Assembly: GCA_018666135.1 (NCBI GenBank)
Contig: JABJAN010000025.1
Span: forward strand, 1-32,087
Reading direction: 5' to 3'
Source of the DNA: Alphaproteobacteria bacterium
Lineage (GTDB): Bacteria > Pseudomonadota > Alphaproteobacteria > Puniceispirillales > Puniceispirillaceae
Length of the DNA: 32,087 bases
Each line of letters starts with the position of its first letter. The stretch's first letter is position 1. Below, in pieces: positions 16,542 through 25,175 of this stretch. Both the position numbers and the translations under genes were made by a program. The notes under the pieces are model-generated. The model made no database searches. It was given only the letters and a program-made list of their open reading frames with translations, and had not been told where the DNA came from.

Positions 16542-17640
16542 TAAACCTATCCTCACTAAAACTGGATATATCTTGCGATTTAGGCCCACCAATCAACCAT
16601 TGACTTAATTGAGTTGCGTGAATAGCCGCCAATGTGATGCCGCTATGACAGGTCACCAAATAGGCTCCTGGCATAGATGCAGATTGATGATAAACTGGCA
16701 GCCCATCTGGCGACATAACGCGTAAAGCGCCCCAAGCACGAACCAATCTTAATTGACCAAGCATTGGCATTACCTTAATTGCATTACTAGCAATTATGGA
16801 CATTTGAGCATTAGTTTCATTATCGTTAAAACCAACTTCCTCGTTTGAATCTCCGATTTGAATAGCACCTTCATTGACTTGCCTAATGGTAACAGACGGT
16901 CTGTTAATTACAGGTGGTAGTTTTTCGGTGACGAGCACTTGTCCTCTTTGAGGTGAGATAAGTCCTTTAAATCCGAACAAAGGTGCTAATTTTTTAGCGC
17001 CAAGTCCAGCGCATAGAACCACTTTATTTGCACTAATGGTAAGTCCTTTTTTACTAACTAGACGAAATGAGCCCTTTTGCTGTGTGACATTATCAACAAT
17101 TTGTCCAAGGTAATGACTTAACCCCATTTTTTGACATATTTCAGCAAGTGCTTTTAACAGCTGCAATGGGTTGATATGACCGTCATAAGGATAATAACTT
17201 GCCCCTATAGTCTGCCCACCAACCATTGGTTCTGCAGCACGAATTTCATCAGACGATAAAATTTGATATGGATAATCTCCGCCTAATGCGTGTTTGAGGT
17301 GCTCATATTCTGCTATTCGCTGATTAAATATATTCTGATCTGTAAAATACTCATATCCACCCATTTGACTAAGGCTAACATTCACGCCAGTGTGGTCAGA
17401 TAAGCGCGCTACAAAATCTGGATATAGCCTAGCAGATTCCTGAGTCCACCGTGCATAAGAAGGGGCAGTTATGCCTTTACCCTGCACCCATACCAGACCA
17501 AAATTTCCACGTGAAGCACGAAAATCTGTATCTGTTCCATCAATACAAATAACAGAATATCCTTGTTGTAAAATCCCATAAGCTATGGAAAGACCAACAA
17601 TACCGCCGCCAATGATTGCAAAATCAGCCTCTGTTTTCAT
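16531..17640 (-). CDS. FAD-dependent amino acid oxidase/dehydrogenase subunit (DAO family, HcnC/OoxB-like)
   Basis: 369 residues from the ATG at 17640, preceded by GAGAGG at 6 bases; an in-frame ATG at 17676 has no such site. The FAD-binding GGGIVG (11-16) sits in FAIIGGGIVGLSIAYG, GVNVSLSQMGGYEYF and PQRGQVLVTE are DAO-type segments, and YLVTCHSGITLAAIHA near the C-terminus closes the FAD site. It would be the catalytic subunit oxidising an amine, opine or D-imino acid. It is first in a four-gene minus-strand operon. True cyanide synthesis is unlikely to be the safe reading, because the same architecture is far more common in opine and hydroxyproline catabolism. Confidence 0.85.
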   Translation of the reverse strand: MKTEADFAIIGGGIVGLSIAYGILQQGYSVICIDGTDTDFRASRGNFGLVWVQGKGITAPSYARWTQESARLYPDFVARLSDHTGVNVSLSQMGGYEYFTDQNIFNQRIAEYEHLKHALGGDYPYQILSSDEIRAAEPMVGGQTIGASYYPYDGHINPLQLLKALAEICQKMGLSHYLGQIVDNVTQQKGSFRLVSKKGLTISANKVVLCAGLGAKKLAPLFGFKGLISPQRGQVLVTEKLPPVINRPSVTIRQVNEGAIQIGDSNEEVGFNDNETNAQMSIIASNAIKVMPMLGQLRLVRAWGALRVMSPDGLPVYHQSASMPGAYLVTCHSGITLAAIHATQLSQWLIGGPKSQDISSFSEDRFNAT

Positions 17641-18057
17641 AAAAAACCTCTCTAAAACGAAGGCTGCATTTAGCAAAAGTTACTTTGCACAATTTATACA
17701 TAAAAGGAATAGGGGACCTAGCTTTAATCTTGGTGACGTAAACTAGATATACAATATTAACAAATACCCTCTTTGTTAAGGCGTATATTTATTTGAAATC
17801 AATGCTGTGAGGAAGAACTAGCTCATAGCAAATAAGATACCCCTATATTGAGACAGTATAGGCTTTAATCACTATAATTTTGGTATCTTATTTTATCCTT
17901 TTTTTACTATTATTTTTGATTATCTATTTAAATCGAAACTATAAAATCATCAAATTATTTGATTTATATAATCTTGAAGCCTAGATAATAAACCAATTAG
18001 GACTAGTACATTATCCTTTGAAAATCACTCATTTAACCAAAAATTGAAAAAATATTA
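17641..18057. other. Intergenic region, 417 bp, divergent promoters with an inverted repeat
   Basis: No gene seen. It separates the minus-strand dehydrogenase operon from the plus-strand methyltransferase gene and must hold both promoters. TTAACAAA (17757-17764) and TTTGTTAA (17772-17779) form a perfect 8-bp inverted repeat with a 7-base spacer, about 120 bases before the dehydrogenase start codon, a plausible regulator site. The right half is very AT-rich. Confidence 0.5.
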
Positions 18058-18702
18058 ATGCTCCGCCAATTCTCATATATTGCCCTTGAACATAGTCTTA
18101 ATCGCGCCTATCAGGCACGATTAACGCAGCGTGGCAATGTTGCAGAAGGAGTTTTCTGGAGAAATAAGTCAGCCCAATTAGCCAGATTTAACTCTCTTTT
18201 AAAAATTGTTGAAGAAATATCTAAAACAAACCATCCAACAATCGCCGATGTTGGGTGTGGGTATGGTGCTATGTATGATTTTATGCAAAAAATTCCACGC
18301 TATCAATCAATGCAATATCAAGGGGTTGATATAAACCGAGCCATGATCAAAGCGTGCAAAAACCAATTTCCTGATGCAGCACAGCTATTCTCAGTTGGAA
18401 GAAAACCAAGACAAACCGTAGATTTTATATTATTTTCTGGCACTTTCAATCTGTGCCATACCACTAATATTGCCCTATGGGAGAAATATATTTTTTCTCA
18501 TTTACAACAATCTTGGAACCTGTGTCGAAACGGTATCATTCTTAACCTGTTATGCGATAAAACACCCCAGATTAGAAACCAAATTTACTACGCTAGCAGA
18601 AAGAAATTTATCGATGATGCCAGTCGATTATTCGGGCCCACATATGCTATTTCTACCCCTCAGGTTTCTGGAGATGTAACCTTTATATTATCAAAAGCAT
18701 GA
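18058..18702 (+). CDS. Class I SAM-dependent methyltransferase
   Basis: 214 residues. Motif I, IADVGCGYGAMYDFM at about residues 62-76, binds the SAM methionine/glycine loop, and YQGVDINRAMIKACK is motif II with the ribose-binding aspartate. VDFILFSGTFNL follows as motif IV. The N-terminal helix region (ALEHSLNRAYQARLTQRG) is unusual and might bind substrate. No signal peptide or membrane segment. It stands alone between AT-rich gaps and has no clear ribosome-binding site before the ATG. The substrate, small molecule or protein, cannot be told from the sequence. Confidence 0.78.
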   Translation: MLRQFSYIALEHSLNRAYQARLTQRGNVAEGVFWRNKSAQLARFNSLLKIVEEISKTNHPTIADVGCGYGAMYDFMQKIPRYQSMQYQGVDINRAMIKACKNQFPDAAQLFSVGRKPRQTVDFILFSGTFNLCHTTNIALWEKYIFSHLQQSWNLCRNGIILNLLCDKTPQIRNQIYYASRKKFIDDASRLFGPTYAISTPQVSGDVTFILSKA

Positions 18703-19029
18703 TGATCAACATATTTAAATAATTTTATACTTAGATTTTATTTACTATTTTTTTTAAAAAAATAAGATGTTTAACTCTCTGTTTATGGGGGGGTATTTGA
18801 AGAAATTATTTAACCAATCTTGTTTTCTAGCTACTCTGAGTAAAACAGACATCACTAACTAATATTTTTAATTTTTGCCCTCTATTCTCTCTAATTGTTA
18901 ATCACGTTATCAATAGATCTAGATAAGGTTAACTACCAACCATATCAATTACATAAGATTGCCACTTCCAAGCCTTGATTTGATGGCTAATTATTAAAGT
19001 AATCTACGCAAACCATAGGGAATTAGAAA
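18703..19029. other. Intergenic region, 327 bp, no gene seen
   Basis: Very AT-rich spacer between the methyltransferase and deacetylase-like genes. It holds a T-run/A-run palindrome (around 18751-18764) that could act as a weak terminator and an isolated run of seven G residues around 18787-18793. AGGGA at about 19016-19020 is the ribosome-binding site of the next gene. I found no ORF or RNA gene that I could support. Confidence 0.45.
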
Positions 19030-19998
19030 ATGTTATATGATTATAGACCCATTTTCTATCCAGCAGTGCGAACCATCACCTCTAACCCTGCCGAAATATA
19101 TGAGTTTGGCATTATTCTTCGGCGGTTTTTAATAGAAGAACAGGTTTTATTTCTTTTTATTAATCCACAAACTATGGTTACCAACATTGTCCCAGTTGAA
19201 GAAATCTTTTTTCGAAATCCGATGCCCTCAACAGATAAGAAAAACTCCCTTCGCGAAGATAACTCCCATCTGGCACATGAATTACAAAATAGTCACTATA
19301 TTTCATGGGAACATTCTAGAAAAAGCAATTATATAGAAGCGCTATATCGGTTTACTGAAATACCAGCGACACTGGCTAGTAATGGATTATCACATGCGAC
19401 CAAAAATGTTGATGGGTTTTTCTTAACAGTTGACATGTGTCCTTCAGTTAACCCCACTGAAAAAGATTTTTTTCAAATGCTGGTGGATTTAACTGCAAAA
19501 AGAAAAACACCTTTTCCTGTTGCCATTTCAATGACAGGAGCATGGATAGAAAAACATAATAAAGATTTCAATTGGTTAATAGAGCAAAAAAATAATCAAA
19601 AACTTGATATTACATGGGTCAATCACAGCTATAGCCATTTCTATCTATTAGATTTAGTTAACCAAGAAAATTTTATTTTAAACCCATTCACCGATCTTAC
19701 TCTTGAATTGTTTGAAACCGAAAAAACTTTGATTAAAAACGGCCAAACCCCGTCAGCTTTTTTTAGATTTCCAGGTCTTATTTCAGATAGTAAAACCCTC
19801 GAACTCTCTAGAAAATATGGGTTTATTCCTCTTGGCGCCGATGCTTGGTTAGCAAAACAACAAAAGCCAACAAATGGCAGCATTATTTTAGTCCATGGTA
19901 ATGGAAATGAACATCAGGGTATTATAGATATTATGCCAATTTTAAAAGAACATGACCCTGAAGGGTGGCTTCCTATTAACGCTGCAATCTGCTCATAA
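19030..19998 (+). CDS. Polysaccharide deacetylase-like (NodB-fold, CE4) protein without signal peptide
   Basis: 322 residues. The CE4 motifs can be followed in order: motif 1 FLTVDMCPS with D135, motif 2 NHSYSH with H199 and H203, motif 3 FFRFPGLISD with R246, and motif 5 IILVHGNG with H289. In motif 1 the second aspartate of the usual TFDDG is replaced by methionine, so metal binding may differ. About 120 residues precede the catalytic domain and match nothing I recognise. There is no signal peptide, so the enzyme appears cytoplasmic, unusual for cell-wall deacetylases. It could deacetylate a soluble sugar or be a non-enzymatic relative. It lies 172 bases before the glucosylglycerate cassette, on the same strand. 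Confidence 0.68.
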   Translation: MLYDYRPIFYPAVRTITSNPAEIYEFGIILRRFLIEEQVLFLFINPQTMVTNIVPVEEIFFRNPMPSTDKKNSLREDNSHLAHELQNSHYISWEHSRKSNYIEALYRFTEIPATLASNGLSHATKNVDGFFLTVDMCPSVNPTEKDFFQMLVDLTAKRKTPFPVAISMTGAWIEKHNKDFNWLIEQKNNQKLDITWVNHSYSHFYLLDLVNQENFILNPFTDLTLELFETEKTLIKNGQTPSAFFRFPGLISDSKTLELSRKYGFIPLGADAWLAKQQKPTNGSIILVHGNGNEHQGIIDIMPILKEHDPEGWLPINAAICS

Positions 19999-20170
19999 AT
20001 AGCTCGATTTTTTCTTCTAAGCACAGTGGCAATATGCCTGCCAACTATTATCCATCATTATTCGCACTAAATTAGTTTTTATAGATTAAAATGCCTCAAT
20101 GCAAAAAACGCATCGGTCCTAGCAATAAAAAGCACTTTTTGTTTATACATTCTATCGATATTGATTTTCA

Positions 20171-21028
20171 ATGATTATAAATTATTCAACTGATACTTCA
20201 GTCATCATAATGACAGACCTTGACGGAACCTTGCTAGATTTTAACACTTTTGGCTTTGATCCAATTCGCCCAGTAATTGAAGAATTGTTGGAAAGCGGCA
20301 TCGTTATTATCCCAAATTCAAGTAAGACAAATATTGAAATTGATAATTTCTGCAATCTATTGGGGGTAAAATTACCTTATATTTGTGAAAATGGAGCCTC
20401 ATTATGCAATGCTAATTTGATTGGTGAAAGCTGGGATATACTAAATAACCACACTATCATCAAAGGTCGGGGGTGTACTGACCTTATGGAAACTTGGCTT
20501 TATTCTATTGATAATAATTTGCGGCAACAATGCTACTTTCTTACCGAAATGGGCACAGAACAACAATCAGATATTCTTGGGCTTACAGGAAAAGAGCTAG
20601 ACTGTGCCCTTACTAGGCAGTTCACCTGCCCATTTATTTTTAATGGGACAGATGATGATTATCATTACCTGCAAATACAAGCAAAGACTGCTCGTCTAAA
20701 TGTTCAAAAGGGAGGGCGCATCTGTCAGTTAAGCGGGGAACATAATAAGGCAAGTTTTAACCAGCTGCTTCGAGATTATTTTTCCAATCAACAACAAAAG
20801 ACTATTATACTTGCTTTTGGGGATAGCTACAATGATGTGAGTATGCTTGAAGCTGCTGATATTGCTTGCATTATTCCGCAGCCAGCAAAGCCTGCCCTGA
20901 TTCTTCCCACTCCTCCTAAAAAAGTTTTTACCGCTACAACAGCTGCACCAGACGGGTGGCTTGAAGCTCTTCCGAATGCTTTGAAATATTTGGAAAATTT
21001 TAATATAGAAAGGCACAATCATGGGTGA
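20171..21028 (+). CDS. HAD-superfamily phosphatase, MpgP/YedP type (glucosyl- or mannosyl-3-phosphoglycerate phosphatase)
   Basis: 285 residues of HAD subfamily IIB. The nucleophile and acid/base are D16 and D18 in MTDLDGTLLD, S50 is in IPNSSKT (motif II), K193 in SGEHNKA (motif III) and D218/D222 in FGDSYNDVSML (motif IV). This is the pattern of mannosyl-3-phosphoglycerate phosphatases, which also dephosphorylate the glucosyl analogue. It overlaps the start of the synthase gene by 8 bases, so the pair would turn NDP-glucose plus 3-phosphoglycerate into glucosylglycerate plus phosphate. Gene order is phosphatase first, synthase second. Confidence 0.85.
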   Translation: MIINYSTDTSVIIMTDLDGTLLDFNTFGFDPIRPVIEELLESGIVIIPNSSKTNIEIDNFCNLLGVKLPYICENGASLCNANLIGESWDILNNHTIIKGRGCTDLMETWLYSIDNNLRQQCYFLTEMGTEQQSDILGLTGKELDCALTRQFTCPFIFNGTDDDYHYLQIQAKTARLNVQKGGRICQLSGEHNKASFNQLLRDYFSNQQQKTIILAFGDSYNDVSMLEAADIACIIPQPAKPALILPTPPKKVFTATTAAPDGWLEALPNALKYLENFNIERHNHG

Positions 21029-22241
21029 TTTTCATCAAAATGGATATGTTGCAACACTTCATAATCTTGGCACGCGCACTCTTGAAACTATGGAGGCAGA
21101 ACTCAAAATTTTTTCAGGTTATCGACCTATGGAATTAATACTCCCTAGTCTTTTTTCTGAGCTTGAAGGTCCTGCTCTTAAAAATATTGTCAATGAAATT
21201 AGCAAGGTTGATTATCTTAGCCATGTGATTATTGGTCTCGACCAAGCAAATAGAGAGCAATATGAATATGCTTACTCATTTTTTAAGAAATTAAATAAAC
21301 CATTTTCGTTATTATGGAATGATGGGCCAAGACTGCAATCAATTCATGCAGAACTTCAAGAAAAAGGCCTTATGACTGCGGAGCCTGGAAAGGGTCGTAA
21401 TGTTTGGCATTGCATTGGGCTGAGCCATGCACGTGCTAAAGCAGATGCAGTTGCAATTCATGATTGTGATATTCTAACTTATAATAGAGAAATGCTTGCA
21501 CGGTTGTTTTATCCTATTGCTAATCCAAACTATCAGTTTGAATTCTGTAAAGGTTATTATTCACGCGTTGCAGATAATAAGATTAATGGACGGGTCTGTC
21601 GTTTACTTGTTACCCCATTGCTAATGGCGATGGAGCAGGTACTTGGACCTAGTGATTATCTGAATTTTATGAAAAGCTTCCGATATGCGCTAGCAGGAGA
21701 ATTTTCTTTCAGACGGAACTTGATTCCAGAGTTAAGGATCCCTTCTGATTGGGGTTTGGAAGTTGGCATTCTCTCGGAGATGCAGCGCAACCAGGCGAGC
21801 AATCGCATCTGCCAGGTTGATATCGCTGACCATTATGACCACAAGCATCAAGACTTGTCAGAAATGGATTTAAGAGGCGGTTTATCTCGGATGTCGATTG
21901 ATATTACAAAGGTTTTAATACGCAAATTAGCAACGCAAGGTTATTGCTTCGGTCCAGAAACATTCCGCACCATTAAAGCAAGTTACTATAGGATGGCACT
22001 AGACATAGTTCATTATTATCAAGCTGATGCAGTATTAAACGGTCTTGAATTTGATATTGATAAAGAAGAACGTGCCGTAGAATTATTTGCTGAAAATATC
22101 ATGCGTGCAGGAGATGATTTTTCTTACTCGCCTATGAAAACGCCTTTTATTCCATCTTGGACACGTGTCATATCTGCAATTCCAGATTTAGGATATAGAC
22201 TTCGAAAAGCTGTCGAAGACGATAATCAGGAGCTTCAATGA
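21021..22241 (+). CDS. gpgS: Glucosyl-3-phosphoglycerate synthase (GT81)
   Basis: 406 residues resembling GT81 glucosyl-3-phosphoglycerate synthases of bacteria and archaea. MELILPSLFSELEGPAL begins the GT-A fold, GKGRNVWHCIG (123-133) is the phosphoglycerate/donor loop, and HDCDI carries the metal-binding D148-C-D150 motif (D-S-D in the mycobacterial enzyme). RIPSDWGLEVGILSEM and VDIADHYDHKHQDLS are further conserved blocks. It transfers glucose from NDP-glucose to D-3-phosphoglycerate in the cytoplasm. It overlaps the phosphatase gene upstream by 8 bases and the phosphorylase gene downstream by 4 (ATGA), so the three are co-translated. Glucosylglycerate is a compatible solute, often made under salt stress and nitrogen limitation. 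Confidence 0.88.
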   Translation: MGDFHQNGYVATLHNLGTRTLETMEAELKIFSGYRPMELILPSLFSELEGPALKNIVNEISKVDYLSHVIIGLDQANREQYEYAYSFFKKLNKPFSLLWNDGPRLQSIHAELQEKGLMTAEPGKGRNVWHCIGLSHARAKADAVAIHDCDILTYNREMLARLFYPIANPNYQFEFCKGYYSRVADNKINGRVCRLLVTPLLMAMEQVLGPSDYLNFMKSFRYALAGEFSFRRNLIPELRIPSDWGLEVGILSEMQRNQASNRICQVDIADHYDHKHQDLSEMDLRGGLSRMSIDITKVLIRKLATQGYCFGPETFRTIKASYYRMALDIVHYYQADAVLNGLEFDIDKEERAVELFAENIMRAGDDFSYSPMKTPFIPSWTRVISAIPDLGYRLRKAVEDDNQELQ

Positions 22242-23989
22242 AACAGGATAAAAATTACTCGAATGATAAAATCCTACATAGTTTGAATAAAATTTATCCT
22301 GATGCGGAAACAGACCAGCTTGTGCAAATAACCAGTCGAATTATCAAACGCATAGATAAGGCACCCATTAATAATGAATTTTCTGCACTCTCCAAATGGG
22401 ATCAACAGACTTGTGTTTTAATCTCTTACGCAGATAGTATTAGCTCTCATCATAATTCTGCCATCCAAACACTCGATGAATTTATCACAACTCATTTAGA
22501 CGAGATCACTGATACAATTCATATTCTCCCTTTTTTTCCATCCTCAGGAGATGATGGTTTTTCCGTCACTGATTATCTGGCTGTCGATAAATCATTAGGT
22601 AGTTGGAGTGATATCGAAAAAATGTCTAAAGCTAGGACAGTGATGGCAGATGTCATACTTAATCATGCATCAAAGTCAAGTAAATGGTTTCAACAATTTC
22701 TATCTGGAGAGAAACCAGGACAAGATTTTTTTATAACAGTAACCGACGAATTTGATGTTTCCAAAGTAGTTAGACCACGTGCACATAAACTATTACAGCC
22801 GATAGAAACGAAAAACGGGGAGAAGCTGATTTGGTGCACTTTTAGTGAAGATCAAATAGATCTAAATTTTGCAAATCCAGAATTATTAGAAGAATTTATA
22901 AAGATTATTCTTGAATTTATAGATAAAGGAATTCGGATATTAAGATTAGATGCCGTTGGATTTCTGTGGAAGGAATCAGGGACGAGTTGTCTTAATCTTG
23001 AGCAAACTCATGCAATCATCAAACTAATCAGAATGATTTGTGATCAGTATCAAGATGACATTATCATTGTGACTGAAACAAATCTGCCTAATCAAGAAAA
23101 TTTAAGCTATTTTGGCAATGGTAATGAAGCCCATTGGATTTATAATTTTTCTCTCCCACCCTTAATTCTCTATAGTCTTTTATTTGCAGACTCCTCTATC
23201 TTACGGCGCTGGAGTATGAGTATGCCGCCAGCACTTGAAGGCACAACTTATTTGAATTTTCTTTCCTCCCATGATGGTTTTGGTATGCGCCCTACTGAGG
23301 GATTGATGTCAGATGCCGAAAGAGAAAAAATGCTCCACCAACTGAAGGAAAATGGGGGGCTTTTTTCCTGGAGAACTACTGAAAATGAAAAAAAGCGCGT
23401 TTATGAAGCAAATATAACACTATATAACGCCCTAGAAAAAACACCTGACGACCCACAAGGAACTTTAAAAATACCAAGGCTTATTGCTGCTCATGCACTT
23501 ATATTTGGGCTGGAGGGCATTCCTGCTCTTTATATTAATAGTTTAATTGGTGCTGAGAATGATACTCTTGGTGTTAAAAAATCTGGAATAAATCGTAGAA
23601 TAAACCGAAAAAAATTTGAATTCGAAAAAATTTCAGCTGTTTTAGCCAACCCACTATCAAAGGAATCACTTATAATCGAACAGCTCAAAGAGCTGTTACA
23701 GATAAGAAAGCTGCAACCTGCATTTCATCCTAATGCAACGCAATTCACCCTACAGCTAGGATCTTATTTTTTTGGGATATGGCGACAAAGCCGTGACAGA
23801 ACCCAAAGCATTTTTGCCATCACCAATCTTTCAGCAAGCTCTTTACACCTCAGTCTGTCAGAGATTAATTTGATTGATACAGAAGACTGGAGTGATTTAA
23901 TCACTAAAAAATCCATTGATTCGAGGCTGCGTTATCTCGAAATGAACCCTTATCAAACTGTATGGATAACTAACTTGTCAATTGTATAA
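22238..23989 (+). CDS. GH13 sucrose-phosphorylase-family enzyme, probable glucosylglycerate phosphorylase
   Basis: 583 residues of the GH13_18 phosphorylase group. HILPFFPSSGDDGFSVTDY (95-113) is the family hallmark. The nucleophile is D238 (ILRLDAVGFLWK), the acid/base E280 (IVTETNLP) and the transition-state stabiliser D346 (FLSSHDGFGM). Length exceeds classic sucrose phosphorylases (about 490-500) and is closer to glucosylglycerate phosphorylases of the YcjM type. With the synthase and phosphatase beside it, the likely reaction is glucosylglycerate + phosphate to glucose 1-phosphate + D-glycerate, recovering the stored glucose. Sucrose or glucosylglycerol phosphorolysis are alternatives that the sequence alone does not exclude. 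Confidence 0.83.
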   Translation: MKQDKNYSNDKILHSLNKIYPDAETDQLVQITSRIIKRIDKAPINNEFSALSKWDQQTCVLISYADSISSHHNSAIQTLDEFITTHLDEITDTIHILPFFPSSGDDGFSVTDYLAVDKSLGSWSDIEKMSKARTVMADVILNHASKSSKWFQQFLSGEKPGQDFFITVTDEFDVSKVVRPRAHKLLQPIETKNGEKLIWCTFSEDQIDLNFANPELLEEFIKIILEFIDKGIRILRLDAVGFLWKESGTSCLNLEQTHAIIKLIRMICDQYQDDIIIVTETNLPNQENLSYFGNGNEAHWIYNFSLPPLILYSLLFADSSILRRWSMSMPPALEGTTYLNFLSSHDGFGMRPTEGLMSDAEREKMLHQLKENGGLFSWRTTENEKKRVYEANITLYNALEKTPDDPQGTLKIPRLIAAHALIFGLEGIPALYINSLIGAENDTLGVKKSGINRRINRKKFEFEKISAVLANPLSKESLIIEQLKELLQIRKLQPAFHPNATQFTLQLGSYFFGIWRQSRDRTQSIFAITNLSASSLHLSLSEINLIDTEDWSDLITKKSIDSRLRYLEMNPYQTVWITNLSIV

Positions 23990-24023
23990 CAAACCGATTA
24001 TGTAGGCTGACTGTTATGTGATG

Positions 24024-24950
24024 TTAATTTTTAACAGGCTGTGCGTGCAACTGTTTTTGATATTCGAACACAGCAATTCCAGAAAAAACCACTCCCATCG
24101 CAACCAGATGATAAATGCTAAATGCTTCATTTAGAATAATAACCGCCATAGATGCAGAAAAAATAGGAACTAGATTGGCATAAAGCCCAGCAGAACCTGG
24201 ACCAACCAAATCAACGCCTCTCATAAAAAATATTTGGGATAAAAATGATGGTATAATTGCAATATAAAGAACAATACCCCAGCCTTTCTCAGTTGGAACA
24301 GTAAGCCCATATATCAGTATCTCTATAATGAGCAGCGGTATCGTCATCATAAAAGCAGCTATTGAAAAATACCCCATCATTACGATTCCAGATACATCAG
24401 GTCTATTCTTCAGGCCAAGTGAGTATCCAGCATAAAACAAGCACGCTACCAGCATTAACAAATCACCGCTGCTGAATGTCAAAAGCAACAAATAGTCAAT
24501 CGACCCTTTAGTAATAACAACAATGCAACCAACAAAAGTTAAACCAACACCCACCATTTGCATCTTATTTATTCTTGAGCCAAATAGAAAAAACGAACCT
24601 AGCAATATCATCGCTGGCATGATGCTTTGAATAATTCCCAAATTAATAGCGCTTGTTGAATGGGCAGCCATATAAAAAAGCGCATTAAACAGGCTTAGGC
24701 CACATCCGCCCATTAAAAACACCCATTTCAGCTTCTTATTGATAACCCCCCATTCAGCTATCATGGAACGGCCACTAATTGCAGCAATCAGCAAGACAAC
24801 AAATCCCCATCTAAGAAAGATCAACATCATCGGATAAATCTCTCCCACCGCTAATCTACCAGCAATAGTATTACTGCCCCACCCTATTGTTGCAAGAATA
24901 AGCATTATAGGGGCACTAGCATAAATATGACGGAAAATTAAAATACTCAT
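24024..24950 (-). CDS. DMT-superfamily transporter (EamA family)
   Basis: 308 residues with ten hydrophobic helices arranged as two EamA repeats. The first repeat starts LILATIGWGSNTIAGRLA and holds ALFYMAAHSTSAINLGIIQSIMPAM; the second ends GPGSAGLYANLVPIFSASMAVIILNEAF. The pattern is that of inner-membrane exporters of amino acids or metabolites. It is convergent with the phosphorylase gene, with only 34 bases between the stops, and forms no operon with a neighbour. Substrate unknown. Confidence 0.85.
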   Translation of the reverse strand: MSILIFRHIYASAPIMLILATIGWGSNTIAGRLAVGEIYPMMLIFLRWGFVVLLIAAISGRSMIAEWGVINKKLKWVFLMGGCGLSLFNALFYMAAHSTSAINLGIIQSIMPAMILLGSFFLFGSRINKMQMVGVGLTFVGCIVVITKGSIDYLLLLTFSSGDLLMLVACLFYAGYSLGLKNRPDVSGIVMMGYFSIAAFMMTIPLLIIEILIYGLTVPTEKGWGIVLYIAIIPSFLSQIFFMRGVDLVGPGSAGLYANLVPIFSASMAVIILNEAFSIYHLVAMGVVFSGIAVFEYQKQLHAQPVKN

Positions 24951-25175
24951 GACTTCACGTTAGAGGACAATTCACACAGAAGAAAGCGCCAATAGAAGCA
25001 AATATAATTGAAATTAATAAATGCTACTAAAAACAACTTGATGAATTCTAGTTTTAAATTTTTCCCAATTAAAACCAAATACACTTTAAGCCTAAACAAC
25101 TATTGGTAGTATTTTTTTATTTATTAATAGGATTAGCTTTAAAAACTATTCAACAACATCACAGGTAACGATTTC

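Noticed and set aside
14892-17640. Hydrogen cyanide synthase operon (hcnABC)
   Set aside because: Architecture matches, but it is shared with opine oxidases and D-hydroxyproline dehydrogenases, and the extra Gate-protein gene does not point to glycine oxidation. Only the family-level call is supported.
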